The notes: generated from the sequence alone by a model not told the origin. Counted from the stretch's first letter, positions 7,482 to 16,899 are shown. The stretch is 57,407 bases of DNA from Pseudoalteromonas rubra (GCF_000967655.1 NZ_JXYA01000056.1:1-57407); one strand, 5' to 3'. Numbers and translations are program-made.

Positions 7482-9605
7482 ATGAAACCCTTACACTCTG
7501 CGTGTCGTTTAAGTGTACTCTCTTTGTCTCTGGCTGCGGCGTTTTCTGTTTGTGCTGACAATGCCATTGAAACGATTGAAGTAACGGGAGAGCGTCAGGC
7601 CTATCGTGGCAACTTTAGTCATCTCCAGTCGCCCGAATCTTTGTTTGAATTTGACGCTGAATTAATTGAAAAAACGGGTGTAACCGGACTCACTCAGGTG
7701 CTGGATATGTCGGCGTCGGTGAGTCGCCAGAACAGTCTGGGTGGTCTGTGGGACAGCTTTGCGATCCGCGGCTTTTTTGGTGATGAAAATGTGCCCAGCG
7801 GCTATCTGGTTAATGGATTTAACGCGGGCCGTGGGTTTTCTGGTCCGCGCGACGTATCGGGTATTGAGCGCGTAGAGGTGTTAAAGGGGCCAAAAGCGGC
7901 CTTGTTTGGCCGAGGAGAGCCGGGCGGCTCGATTAACCTGGTGACGAAAAAGCCGACCTTTGAGTCTTCCAGCGAATTTGAACTAACTGCGGGCAGCCGG
8001 GCTCACCGTCGCCTGGAAGGGGATGTGAATGCCGTACTATCCAAGTCAGTCGCCGGACGCTTTATTGGTTTCTATCAGGAGGAAGACAGCTTCCGCGATA
8101 CCATAGAAACACAAAAGCACGGCGTAATGGCCTCATTTGTCTTTGATCAGAGCCCAGATTCAACCTGGCATTATGACTTTGAATATGCCGAGCAGGAGAT
8201 CCCATTTGACCGTGGCATCATCGCGCCGAATGGCAACTTCGACTTTATGCCCATCGAGCGTTTTCTGGGTGAGCCCGGTGATGGCCCAACCACGACTATG
8301 GTGCATGGCCATCAGCTTAACTGGTTGTACGATCTGAACAACGACTGGCAGCTAAGCTCCGCACTGGCATTCAGACAAACAGAGCTGGACAGCCTCTCCA
8401 GTGACGCCGATATCGCGCCGTCCAGACAAAAGTTATATCTCGACTTTCAGACGCTGACGCGTCAGCACAGACAGCGCGCTTACGATACCGACCAATATGT
8501 GGCACGTTTCGAACTGGCTGGAGATGTTACCACTGGCGCCATCAAGCACCACATCATTGTGGGCGTTGACTACGACCGATTTGAATTTGACCGTGACTAC
8601 CGGGTTGCCCGCGCGCCTAAGCTGGCCACCAACCCGACCGATGCGCAGTTGTATGCCATTAATATTCACCAGCCAGTGTATGGTCAACATACGCCACCCA
8701 CACCAAGTCCGGTGATTGTGCGTCAGCAAAACCAGTGGGCAACAGGTTTATATATTCAGGACCAAATTGCCCTGACGGATGCATTTCAGGTGCGCATTGG
8801 CGGTCGTTTTGACTGGTTAAAGCAAACAACAGACGACAAGGTCAGAATGCAAAATGCCTCACAGTCTGAGCAACATTTTAGCCCGCAGCTTGGCCTGGTG
8901 TATCAGTTCAGTGACAACTGGTCACTGTACTCAACCTATGGGGAAGGCTACCGTCTGAACTTTGGTACTGACTATAAAGGCGATGGCTTTGATCCTAACC
9001 AGAGTGAGTCAATTGAGTTTGGCAGTAAGTGGTCGCTGCTGGATAACAATCTGGATATTACGCTGGCGTATTTTGACAGCGAGCAGACCAACATCATAGT
9101 TGCAGACATCAATAACCCCGGGTTTAGTGCTGCCATTGGTCAGGCGACCAGCCAGGGTATTGAGCTGGACGTGGTCGGTCAGCTGCCGGCAGATGCCCAG
9201 ATCCAATTCTCATACACACATCTGGATGCGCAGGTTGACAAAGACTCCATTGATACTGGCCTGGGCGTAGCCATTAAAAAAGGCGACGATCTGCTTAATA
9301 TCCCTGAAAATGCAGCCAGCATTCAGCTGAGCCAGCAGTATTCGGTGGCAGGTAATGCCTTGTCTGCGGGGATTGGTGCGCAGTATGTGGACGAGCGACT
9401 GGGCCAGCGTGGCACAGACTTCTATCTGCCTTCTTACGTAACGGTAAATCTGTTCGCAGAGTATGCGATAAGCGAGCGCTGGTCGGTTAAGGCACAGGTA
9501 CATAACGCCTTGGACCGTAAGCACTTTACCAACTCATATTCGCAGATGTGGGTACAACCGGGTGAGCCACGTAAGGTGTTGGTGTCGACCTCTTATCAGT
9601 TCTAA
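7482..9605 (+). CDS. TonB-dependent siderophore/metallophore receptor
   Basis: A 707-residue outer-membrane receptor. It has a signal peptide ending near FSVCADN, a TonB-box-like IETIEVTGE, the plug domain (SFAIRGFFGD ... GIERVEVLKGPKAALFGRGE ... GGSINLVTKKP) and a beta-barrel ending in STSYQF with the terminal Phe needed for barrel assembly. The class is ferrichrome/siderophore receptor-like. The ATG at 7482 follows AAGGA; the frame is open further upstream, but that would cover the Zur-like box. It is convergent with the RND pump and shares its operator pattern with the metallophore genes, so it is the likely uptake receptor. Confidence 0.9.
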   Translation: MKPLHSACRLSVLSLSLAAAFSVCADNAIETIEVTGERQAYRGNFSHLQSPESLFEFDAELIEKTGVTGLTQVLDMSASVSRQNSLGGLWDSFAIRGFFGDENVPSGYLVNGFNAGRGFSGPRDVSGIERVEVLKGPKAALFGRGEPGGSINLVTKKPTFESSSEFELTAGSRAHRRLEGDVNAVLSKSVAGRFIGFYQEEDSFRDTIETQKHGVMASFVFDQSPDSTWHYDFEYAEQEIPFDRGIIAPNGNFDFMPIERFLGEPGDGPTTTMVHGHQLNWLYDLNNDWQLSSALAFRQTELDSLSSDADIAPSRQKLYLDFQTLTRQHRQRAYDTDQYVARFELAGDVTTGAIKHHIIVGVDYDRFEFDRDYRVARAPKLATNPTDAQLYAINIHQPVYGQHTPPTPSPVIVRQQNQWATGLYIQDQIALTDAFQVRIGGRFDWLKQTTDDKVRMQNASQSEQHFSPQLGLVYQFSDNWSLYSTYGEGYRLNFGTDYKGDGFDPNQSESIEFGSKWSLLDNNLDITLAYFDSEQTNIIVADINNPGFSAAIGQATSQGIELDVVGQLPADAQIQFSYTHLDAQVDKDSIDTGLGVAIKKGDDLLNIPENAASIQLSQQYSVAGNALSAGIGAQYVDERLGQRGTDFYLPSYVTVNLFAEYAISERWSVKAQVHNALDRKHFTNSYSQMWVQPGEPRKVLVSTSYQF

Positions 9606-9637
9606 CTTTTGCCCTTCGACCTGTTGAGTCGTTTAAT

Positions 9638-9670
9638 GTGCCCTTGCGCTCCCTGCCTGGGCACTTTTTT
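9638..9670 (+). terminator. Intrinsic terminator after the TonB receptor
   Basis: GTGCCC at 9638-9643 pairs with GGGCAC at 9659-9664 and is followed at once by six T residues (9665-9670). It ends the TonB receptor transcript. Confidence 0.7.
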
Positions 9671-9717
9671 CTATCCTGAAACGGTTATCAGATAGCTGTC
9701 TGCGTTTTAAATAGGAT

Positions 9718-9744
9718 GCCCGGCAGTCCTTGCCGGGCTTTTTT
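9718..9744 (+). terminator. Second intrinsic terminator after the TonB receptor
   Basis: GCCCGGCA at 9718-9725 pairs perfectly with TGCCGGGC at 9731-9738 around a five-base loop, followed by six T residues. It lies in tandem with the first terminator and insulates the convergent RND gene. Confidence 0.85.
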
Positions 9745-9747
9745 ATG

Positions 9748-12700
9748 TCAGCTTCGCAGCAACTTGAGTGGCACGATCTTTGTGCTTAGCAGGCGTTTAA
9801 GATCTTCGAGCATCACATACAAACAGGGCACCATCAGCAAGGTCACTCCGGTTGCGAACAGCACCGAAAAGCTCAGAGAAATGGCCGTTGGGATCACAAA
9901 CTGCGCCTGTAAGCTCGACTCAAACATAATCGGCACCAGTCCTAAAAAGGTGGTCAGTGAGGTGAGTAAAATGGCCCGAAAACGGCCAATGCCAGCGCGG
10001 ATCACTGAAGCTTTTATATCCAGGCCCGCTGCTCTGTGGCGGTTGATCACGTCGGTCATTACCAGCGAGTCGTTGATCACCACGCCCGCTGCAGCCACAA
10101 TCCCAAACACCGACATCATGCTCAGGCTGTAGCCGAGCAGGTAATGTCCCCACAGTGCGCCAACCACGGAAAAAGGGATCACCGACATCACCAGCACAGG
10201 TTGCAGGTAGCTTTGCAGCGGCAATGCCAGCAGACAGTAGACAACCAGTAAACCAACAACAGCAAATATCAGCACTTGGCTTTGTTCCTGACGCTGAGCT
10301 TGCAGCGCGACCCCCGGCTGGGTGGTTAGTCCCGGATGGGCTGCTGTCAGCTCGTTCAGCAACTGGGATTCTATATATTCGGTGACTTGGGCAAGGCTTG
10401 TGTGCTGTTCATCGACATCCGCACTGATGGTGGCGACCTGGTATCCCTGCTCGCGGCTAATACTGGCAAAGCCCGGTACTTCAACGGTGCGTGCCACATC
10501 GCCAAAAAACACCTGCTCGCCATTGGGGAGGGTGATCAATGTGTGAGCCAGTGCGCTTATCTGCTGGCGATCGGACTGGTCGCCCCGGACCTTAAACATC
10601 ACCTCCTGACCTTCACGCATAACGCGCTGCAGTTCAAGGCCGTAAAACCTGGCGCCAACTTGTCGGGTTATTTCCCTGGCGCTCAGGTTGAGCTGGTGTG
10701 CCAGCGGTTTTAGCTGGATCTGATATTCAGTCTGGGCACTGTTGAGAGAAGAGTAGACGCTGTGTACACCTGCAATGCGGTTTAGTTTGTCAATCATGGC
10801 TTGGCTGGCCTGATAAAGGGTGTCAGCGTCGCTGGCAAACAGGCGGTATTCCAGGTCGCTTTTCTCGGCAATGTCGATAACATCTGATTCTATCGTGAGC
10901 TTTTTCACACCGGGTATATCTGGCAAGTGTGCTTGCCAGCGTCTGGCCAGCTCAAAGGTGTCGAACGGACGCTGTGCTTCCGGCACTAACGGCACCACCA
11001 CCTCGGCCTCAGTCAGATGGTCGATGCGGGTATACATGGCATCCATCATGGGTTTCCCGGTTTGTAGCTGGATATCTTGCTCAACCTGGTTGATCAGGGT
11101 TTCTATTTGTTCAACCGCGGCCAGAGTTTGCGCTTCAGAGACATTGTGGTCCATCTGAATATTAATTGACGGATAATCGTGCGGCACTTTGGGCACGGGA
11201 GTAAAGCGCAGCAAGCCGCTGACGGGCAGGCAGATGGCCAGGGCCAGCAAGGAGAAAAACCCGGCAATGACGGCATAACGATAATGAATACAATGTTTGA
11301 GTAAAGGGGCATAATGCGTGTTCAGCCGTTTCTGCAGCCCGCTATTAAAGCGGTTACGCCAGTGGTTGTTTGGCTTTGCCGGTAAGCGGGTTGCGGCCAG
11401 ATGTGCCGGTAAAATCAGTTTTGATTCAATCAGGCTGAAGAACAGGCATAAAATACAGACTCCGGCTATGGCAATAAACTGCCCCGAATTTGGACCACTG
11501 CTGAACATAAACGGCATAAACACGGCGATGGTGGTCAGTACACCAAAGGTGGCAGGCATGGCCACTTTTTGCGCGCCCTGGATCACTTGCTCTGGCGAAT
11601 GGCCCTGCGATTCAACCTGCTCACAGACGCTCTCGCCTATCACTATGGCGTCGTCCACCACAATGCCCAGCACCATGATAAAGGCAAACAAGGAGACCAG
11701 GTTCATAGTGATCCCAAGCAAGGGCATCAGCCAGAAAGCGCCCAGCATAGAAACTGGCAACCCCAGCATCACCCAGACAGCAAGGCGGGTGCGCAAAAAC
11801 ACGGCCAGCACGATGAACACCAAAATAGCGCCCTGCGCGAGGTTTTCCAGCATCATATTGAGGCGCCCTTGCAGGTAAAAGGTGACATCAACAAACTCGT
11901 AAATGTTGATGTGCTCAGGCAGCGCCTGACGCTTGTACTCTACATACGCCTTTACCTTTGCCACCACATCGGTAAGTGACTGCTCTTTGGCCGCCAGCAC
12001 CATAATATAAACCGCCTGCTCGCCGTTAAAGCGCCCCGCATCCAGGGTTTCACTAAAGCCATCTTTGATGGTGGCGATATCGCGCAATTGCACGGTTTCG
12101 CCAAGCAAACCTCTTATAATGGGCGTACTGGCCAGAGCCGAGCCCTGATAGCCTCGTTGCGCCAGCCTCAGGTAGATGTTGCCACGCGCCGTTTTTATTT
12201 GGCCCGCTGACAGGTTGTCGGCGTGTGCCTGAATCGCACTGACCACGTCAGACAGGCTGAGGTTATATTCGCGCAACTTGAGTGGCGACAGTTCTATGGC
12301 GACCTCGTAGTCGGGAATGGCCGATAAGTCGACATGGGAGATCCCCTTTAACTGCAACAGCTCTGCTTTTAGTTCATTACCGAGTTTGCGCAGTTCAAGC
12401 GGGTCGTCCGGACCGGACAACACCACACTCAGTGCGCGCTGACGCTGTGCCCGCTCAACAATTTGCAGTGGCTCCATAGCGACGGGGAAAGTGGCAATGG
12501 CATCGAGCTTCATTTTGATTTCGTCCAGACGCAATGCCAGGCTCTGTCCATGTTCCAGCTCAATCTCCACCCGGCCACGCGAGGGGGTCGCCTGGCTGGT
12601 GAGGCGTTTAATGCCTGGCTGAGGTTTTAGCGCCTGTTCAATTTTGAGCAGGATATTTTCTTCAATCTCTCGGGCCGAGGCACCCAGCTCGGTGGCGGTG

Positions 12701-12852
12701 ACGATAATCTTATTGTTATCAGAAACCGGAAAGGTTTGCCGTTGGATCCCCTGATAGCTCAGCAAGCCCATGCAAACGATAAACAGCATCAGCAGATTTG
12801 CGGCAACACGGTGGTGCACAAAATAGCCAATTAACTTGCTTTGCCGGCTCAT
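9748..12852 (-). CDS. RND efflux transporter, inner-membrane pump (AcrB/HAE1-like)
   Basis: A 1034-residue proton-driven pump with the standard two-half layout: TM1 near residues 12-30, a large periplasmic loop, a TM2-7 cluster near 335-490, a second loop and the final TM cluster. GIVVDDAIVIGE in the fourth helix has the paired Asp of the proton relay. Length is normal for HAE1-type exporters. Its start overlaps the stop of the adaptor gene by four bases. No TolC gene is nearby. It is divergent from the nicotianamine synthase-like gene and could export the product or a toxic compound such as a metal chelate; substrate unknown. Confidence 0.9.
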   Translation of the reverse strand: MSRQSKLIGYFVHHRVAANLLMLFIVCMGLLSYQGIQRQTFPVSDNNKIIVTATELGASAREIEENILLKIEQALKPQPGIKRLTSQATPSRGRVEIELEHGQSLALRLDEIKMKLDAIATFPVAMEPLQIVERAQRQRALSVVLSGPDDPLELRKLGNELKAELLQLKGISHVDLSAIPDYEVAIELSPLKLREYNLSLSDVVSAIQAHADNLSAGQIKTARGNIYLRLAQRGYQGSALASTPIIRGLLGETVQLRDIATIKDGFSETLDAGRFNGEQAVYIMVLAAKEQSLTDVVAKVKAYVEYKRQALPEHINIYEFVDVTFYLQGRLNMMLENLAQGAILVFIVLAVFLRTRLAVWVMLGLPVSMLGAFWLMPLLGITMNLVSLFAFIMVLGIVVDDAIVIGESVCEQVESQGHSPEQVIQGAQKVAMPATFGVLTTIAVFMPFMFSSGPNSGQFIAIAGVCILCLFFSLIESKLILPAHLAATRLPAKPNNHWRNRFNSGLQKRLNTHYAPLLKHCIHYRYAVIAGFFSLLALAICLPVSGLLRFTPVPKVPHDYPSINIQMDHNVSEAQTLAAVEQIETLINQVEQDIQLQTGKPMMDAMYTRIDHLTEAEVVVPLVPEAQRPFDTFELARRWQAHLPDIPGVKKLTIESDVIDIAEKSDLEYRLFASDADTLYQASQAMIDKLNRIAGVHSVYSSLNSAQTEYQIQLKPLAHQLNLSAREITRQVGARFYGLELQRVMREGQEVMFKVRGDQSDRQQISALAHTLITLPNGEQVFFGDVARTVEVPGFASISREQGYQVATISADVDEQHTSLAQVTEYIESQLLNELTAAHPGLTTQPGVALQAQRQEQSQVLIFAVVGLLVVYCLLALPLQSYLQPVLVMSVIPFSVVGALWGHYLLGYSLSMMSVFGIVAAAGVVINDSLVMTDVINRHRAAGLDIKASVIRAGIGRFRAILLTSLTTFLGLVPIMFESSLQAQFVIPTAISLSFSVLFATGVTLLMVPCLYVMLEDLKRLLSTKIVPLKLLRS

Positions 12853-14021
12853 TGCTTATCTCCTTTACTTGCCAGTTGGGTATGATCCGTGCCGCTGCGC
12901 ACCAGCATGCCCGTTTGCGGATAGTCAGGTAGATGTGTGATCAGTTGATAGTCTGTGCGCGGTGGTGCCACGATCAGCACACTGCTTTGCTCCCGGCGCA
13001 GTATTTTGGCGGGATATTGCACCAATCTGTGCTGTGGGTTCATAAGCCAAAGCGTGTCATTTTTTACCCACTCCTGGGGTACTTTCAGGACGTTTTTCAG
13101 CGTGACGCCAGCAACGTGTGCGTGTAAAAACTGGCCGAAATACACCGGCTGATCGTCGCTGTGTAGCGCATACGGATCGTCTATTCGGATCACATAGTAA
13201 GCCATTCTGGTGGTATCGCTGAGCTGACCGGTATGGCGGGTGAGGGTACCGGTTCGCGTTATCTCACTTGCGCTGACGGTGACGCCGGATGCGGGGAGTT
13301 GTGGTAAAAAGGGCCTGTCAAAGTTTGCCACGGGCACATGCAGTTCACCATAGTGCAGGTTTACCAGCTGCCCCAGTGGCTGGCCGGCTTTAATCACCTG
13401 ACCCAGGCCTGTATCTCGCTTTGCTATCAGCGCATCGTAAGGAGCATAGTAGTGGGTTCGTGAGAGGTTTTTTTGTGCCTGTGCCAGTTGGGCTTCGGCT
13501 GCTTTAAGGCGCGCACGGGCACTGGCAACCTGAGGTTTTCTGAGTGCAAGCTCGGTCACATGTGCGCTGCGGGCCCATTCTTTTTTCGCCACATCGGCCA
13601 GCGCTAACTGCTCTGACAGGTGGGCCTTTGCCAGTGCCAGCTCCGCTTGTTTGTTGAGTACCTGGGTCTGATAATCAAATGCATTCAGCCTGGCAAGCAG
13701 AGCACCTTTATGAACAATGCCACCTTCTATAAAAGCGTCGTTTAGCCAGGCAATTTTGCCCGGTAATTCAAAGGCTATGTCTGTTTGTTCGGCAGGCTTT
13801 AATACACCGGACAGGTGTAACGAGGTTTGATAGTCAGTGGGCACTAAAGGTGTACTGGAAACCCGTGGCGGCTGTGCCTGTTTTACTTTGGTGTCTTTTG
13901 GGGTTTTTGCGAGTGTTACCAGGGCCACACAGGCACTACCGCCTAACAGCACAACCAGGAGCAGCGCCAATGACCGGCGCTTAAGTTGATGATAAGAAGA
14001 CTTATTTTTATTTGACTCCAT
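12849..14021 (-). CDS. RND periplasmic adaptor (membrane fusion protein)
   Basis: A 390-residue MFP subunit. It has one N-terminal membrane anchor (SLALLLVVLLGGSACVALVT; a lipid site at the Cys is possible but the lipobox is poor), a lipoyl-like beta segment (GKIAWLNDAFIEGGIVHKGA), an alpha-hairpin rich in Ala, Lys and Gln around residues 125-195, and the second half-lipoyl YYAPYDALIAKRDTGLGQVI. The ATG at 14021 has AGGGA seven bases upstream; the ATG seven codons earlier lacks a site. It would join the RND pump to a TolC-type channel. It faces the synthase gene across about 166 bases holding a Zur-like box. Confidence 0.88.
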   Translation of the reverse strand: MESNKNKSSYHQLKRRSLALLLVVLLGGSACVALVTLAKTPKDTKVKQAQPPRVSSTPLVPTDYQTSLHLSGVLKPAEQTDIAFELPGKIAWLNDAFIEGGIVHKGALLARLNAFDYQTQVLNKQAELALAKAHLSEQLALADVAKKEWARSAHVTELALRKPQVASARARLKAAEAQLAQAQKNLSRTHYYAPYDALIAKRDTGLGQVIKAGQPLGQLVNLHYGELHVPVANFDRPFLPQLPASGVTVSASEITRTGTLTRHTGQLSDTTRMAYYVIRIDDPYALHSDDQPVYFGQFLHAHVAGVTLKNVLKVPQEWVKNDTLWLMNPQHRLVQYPAKILRREQSSVLIVAPPRTDYQLITHLPDYPQTGMLVRSGTDHTQLASKGDKQ

Positions 14022-14141
14022 AATGGTTTCCCTGCTTGTCATATAACTTTAATGGTAAATTATTTGTTTCGTAAAAATGGTAAGTGACTTACTTAATTAA
14101 AAATTTCTAAATAAAGTGGTTTACACACAAATAACGTGTGC

Positions 14142-14154
14142 GTTATGTTATATC
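14142..14154 (+). promoter_or_regulatory. Zur-box-like site upstream of the nicotianamine synthase-like gene
   Basis: GTTATGTTATATC, continuing CATAA, matches the box before the TonB receptor at all but two positions. It lies 34 bases upstream of the chosen ATG at 14188, between the divergent adaptor and synthase genes, so it could control both. If the longer GTG start at 14116 were used the box would be inside the gene, which argues for the ATG. Confidence 0.6.
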
Positions 14155-14187
14155 ATAAAATCGGAACAGTACAGCAGTGACTTACTT

Positions 14188-15009
14188 ATGACTATCGCGA
14201 ATCACGTAGGGATCCACGCCTCGCAAATTGTGGACGTTTATGAACAAATTCATACCATGGAGGCCCTGACTATCAATCCGGATACCATGGCCGTCTTCGA
14301 TCGCTTTCTCAGCCTGTTATCTAATGAGCATGGCAGCGAGTTTGCAGAGCAGGTGCTGGCGCAAGACAAGATCAGAGCCATTAAGCCTCAGATCCAACAC
14401 TTGTTTAGCCTGGCATCCAGCATGTATGAGCGGCACTGGGCGCAGCGCCTGGTGAGCAGTAACACGCCGCAGAAGGTGTTACAAACAGAATATCCCTATT
14501 TTAAGCACTACCAGCGCGCAACGGGACTGGAGATCAATGCCATTAACTCTTTGGCAGCAGACCCGGTAAATCGGGTTCTGATGGTGGGCTCAGGGGCATT
14601 GCCGCTGACATCTTTGGCTTTACACAATGCCGGTTTGCAGGTTGATAATCTGGACATACAGCAGGACGATCTGCTGCTTGGCAAGCAGGTGTGCAAAGCA
14701 CTGTCTGCTGATAATCAGATGGGCTTTATTCATAGCGACATTTGCGAACAGGCTGATCTGGACCGATATGATGTGATCTGGCTTGCCGCCCTGGTGGGGG
14801 ATGAGCAGCTCAAAGATAAAATCATTGCACACTTATATGAGCACATGCGCCCGGGCGCTCAGCTGGTGGTGCGCACTGCGTTCAACCTGCGCACACTATT
14901 GTATCCAAGTGTGGACGAGGGTGGGCTGGCACCGTTTCAGCTGAAACTGAAGATCCAGACTTACGCCGATAACTTTCATTCTATTTTGATTGCACAAAAA
15001 CCGGTGTAG
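14188..15009 (+). CDS. Nicotianamine synthase-like protein (metallophore biosynthesis)
   Basis: A 273-residue SAM-dependent enzyme of the nicotianamine synthase/CntL family, which transfers aminobutyrate from SAM to make nicotianamine-like or opine-type metallophores. Family marks are clear: the N-terminal VYEQIHTMEALTINPD, YPYFKHYQRATGLEINAI, VGSGALPLTSLAL near residues 133-145 (SAM loop), WLAALVGDEQLKDKIIAHLY near 198, and the PGAQLVVRTAF/TLLYP tail. Length equals CntL of staphylopine or pseudopaline. No histidine racemase (CntK) or opine dehydrogenase (CntM) is present, so the product probably differs from those opines. Start: ATG 14188 keeps the Zur-like box outside; a GTG at 14116 is also open. 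An MFS gene follows five bases later. Confidence 0.85.
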   Translation: MTIANHVGIHASQIVDVYEQIHTMEALTINPDTMAVFDRFLSLLSNEHGSEFAEQVLAQDKIRAIKPQIQHLFSLASSMYERHWAQRLVSSNTPQKVLQTEYPYFKHYQRATGLEINAINSLAADPVNRVLMVGSGALPLTSLALHNAGLQVDNLDIQQDDLLLGKQVCKALSADNQMGFIHSDICEQADLDRYDVIWLAALVGDEQLKDKIIAHLYEHMRPGAQLVVRTAFNLRTLLYPSVDEGGLAPFQLKLKIQTYADNFHSILIAQKPV

Positions 15010-15014
15010 CAGTT

Positions 15015-16280
15015 ATGTCGATATTCACCTCCTATTTCAGGCTCAGTGCCGAGTATCGTTGGATGCTCGTTGCTGCGTTTGTGTTTAATCTGGGATTTTA
15101 CATGCTGATCCCGTTTTTGGCAGGCTACCTGAAACAAGACTTGTTGCTGAGTGCCACCCTGGTTGGATTGGTCCTGGGTGTGCGCTCTTTTTGCCAGCAG
15201 GGCCTGTTTTTAGTGGGCGGCTTACTGGCCGACTTGTTTGGCGTAAAAAAACTGATAGTGATCGGGTGTCTACTCAGAGCGCTGGGATTCTGTCTGTTTT
15301 TGTTTTCTCAAATCACAGAGCTGCTGTTTTTGGCGGCCTTTATGACCGGGTTTGCCGGTGCTTTGTTTACCCCTGCTGCTCAGTCTTACTTTTCTAAACA
15401 AACTGAGCTTAGTCGCGCGCAAATGTTTGCACTGGTCGGGGTTGCCAGAAATGGCGGGGAGTTACTCGGCCCGGTGTGTGGCCTGCTATTACTGAGTGTC
15501 AGCTTTGATGTGTTGTGCGTGGTTTCGGCGTTACCTTTTGCATTATTTGCGCTGCTATTCACGGTGTTATTGCCAGCTAAACAAGCCCCGGCGGACAACC
15601 AATCTACCTCAGAAAAGTCGTCGGGAGGCGGGGTGTCGGCCATGATTGCCGGTGTGCTGAGCAACCGGCCATTTTTGCTATTCTCATTGCTCATGTCGGG
15701 CTACTTTATGCTGATCAATCAGATCTCTTTTGCTATTCCGCTGCATCTGGTTAATCAGTCCGGGACGCCGCAGGACGTGGCCTGGGTACTGACCTTGTGC
15801 GCGCTGATCTCAATTTGTTTGCAGTTTCCCATCACACGTATGTGTGAGCGCTGGCTGTCGCCCGAACAGTGGATCAGCATAGGTATTGCTTTAATGGGGC
15901 TATCGTTTGCCACCCTGGTTCCCGCCTGGCCTTATCAATCCGGCGTTTTGTATTACCTGCCGATGAGCCTGCTGGCAGTCTTGTTTACCCTCGGTACTAT
16001 GGTGAGTTTTCCCTTTATCATGAGCCAGATTTCTGTGCTGGCACAGGACAAGTCGGTTGCCACGCACTACGGATTTTTTTATTTGTTTGCCGGTGTCGGG
16101 TTAATTGCAGGCAGTGCAGTGGTCGGGGTGGCGTTTGATTATGCCAGTCTGAACCAGAACCTGGCCTGGTATTGCCTGATAGCCATTGGGGTGGGCACGG
16201 CGGTGTTAAATACGCTGTTTATGTCAACGCCCGCCATACATGCCCAAATTCAAACAACCAGTCCATCTACATCAAAGTAA
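15015..16280 (+). CDS. MFS transporter, probable metallophore exporter
   Basis: A 421-residue major facilitator with about 12 hydrophobic segments. It carries the loop motif GGLLADLFGVKKLIVIG between TM2 and TM3 and a central cytoplasmic linker near residues 190-215. The gene begins five bases after the synthase stop, so the two are translated together. By analogy with CntE of staphylopine, an MFS exporter, it is the prime candidate to carry the metallophore out of the cytoplasm. The substrate is inferred from position only. Confidence 0.85.
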   Translation: MSIFTSYFRLSAEYRWMLVAAFVFNLGFYMLIPFLAGYLKQDLLLSATLVGLVLGVRSFCQQGLFLVGGLLADLFGVKKLIVIGCLLRALGFCLFLFSQITELLFLAAFMTGFAGALFTPAAQSYFSKQTELSRAQMFALVGVARNGGELLGPVCGLLLLSVSFDVLCVVSALPFALFALLFTVLLPAKQAPADNQSTSEKSSGGGVSAMIAGVLSNRPFLLFSLLMSGYFMLINQISFAIPLHLVNQSGTPQDVAWVLTLCALISICLQFPITRMCERWLSPEQWISIGIALMGLSFATLVPAWPYQSGVLYYLPMSLLAVLFTLGTMVSFPFIMSQISVLAQDKSVATHYGFFYLFAGVGLIAGSAVVGVAFDYASLNQNLAWYCLIAIGVGTAVLNTLFMSTPAIHAQIQTTSPSTSK

Positions 16281-16289
16281 GGATTAACC

Positions 16290-16742
16290 ATGATTCAACT
16301 TACTCAAGCGCAGCAAAGAGCCTATATGTCAGACTATCTGGAAAATGGCTGGCGTGAGGAGCGCATGTCTTTTAGTTCTGTCTCATTAGAACCCGGCTAT
16401 ATTGATGGCCGCATTAATGTGGAGCATTTTCAAATGCCTGGAGATGGCCGTTTTCATTTCAGCGCCCAAAGCGCGATGATCTGGATCTCACAGCTGGGCA
16501 TTATTTATGGTTGCTGGGACAACCAGTTAAGTGAAAAAGCCGGTGAAGTGTACCTCAGAGATCTCGATATTAAATTTAAGCGCACTATCAACACGACCGA
16601 GGAAGTGCGCTTTGAAGGCTTCTTCCCTAAACAGTGTAAAAAGCGTTTGTCGGACGACCTGGTGTACTACAAAAATGCGCAGATCCATGTTGAGGGTGGC
16701 GCGTTTACCGGCACCGCGAGCTTTTTGGTACCTACCGGTTAA
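16290..16742 (+). CDS. Small hot-dog-fold protein, FcoT-like
   Basis: A 150-residue cytoplasmic protein, nine bases after the MFS gene. The helix FHFSAQSAMIWISQLGIIYG, the later LDIKFKRTIN and the strand FTGTASFLVP follow the layout of hot-dog thioesterases or dehydratases and remind me of mycobacterial FcoT, an acyl-CoA thioesterase of isonitrile metallophore synthesis. The likeness is weak and from memory. In this operon it could edit or supply an acyl group for the metallophore, or be a dehydratase-like helper. A strong terminator follows it, so it closes the synthase-export operon. Confidence 0.55.
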   Translation: MIQLTQAQQRAYMSDYLENGWREERMSFSSVSLEPGYIDGRINVEHFQMPGDGRFHFSAQSAMIWISQLGIIYGCWDNQLSEKAGEVYLRDLDIKFKRTINTTEEVRFEGFFPKQCKKRLSDDLVYYKNAQIHVEGGAFTGTASFLVPTG

Positions 16743-16784
16743 GGTGGCAAAGTAATAAAAACTGTTCCTATTTAGGTAATTAAT

Positions 16785-16797
16785 GTTATGTTATAAC
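16785..16797 (+). promoter_or_regulatory. Zur-box-like site upstream of the ABC-2 transporter
   Basis: GTTATGTTATAAC, preceded by AAT, gives a full left half and an intact ATAAC right half of the Zur core. It is the best of the three copies. It lies about 105 bases before the ATPase gene, ahead of the hairpin at 16833-16866, so transcripts starting here would have to read through that hairpin. Confidence 0.6.
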
Positions 16798-16832
16798 CAA
16801 TCATGACTAATGACATTTTTCAAACCGCCCAT

Positions 16833-16876
16833 ACACCGCGTTTATGTTCGTTCATAAACGCGGTGTGCGCGGTTTT
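16833..16876 (+). terminator. Long hairpin with T-run, terminator or attenuator
   Basis: ACACCGCGTTTATG at 16833-16846 pairs perfectly with CATAAACGCGGTGT at 16853-16866 around a six-base loop; an outer ACCGC/GCGGT can extend it, and TTTTTA follows. It ends the synthase operon. Because the third Zur-like box is upstream of it, it might also act as an attenuator for the ABC genes. Confidence 0.75.
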
Positions 16877-16899
16877 TATTGTATCAGGGAGAACTTTTT

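Noticed and set aside
9748..12852. Several long plus-strand frames opposite the RND gene
   Set aside because: They are shadows of a GC-richer coding strand, lack ribosome sites and encode His/Gln-rich nonsense.
14116..14187. Longer GTG start for the nicotianamine synthase-like gene
   Set aside because: It would place the Zur-like box inside the gene, and the added 24 residues have no counterpart in the family as I know it.
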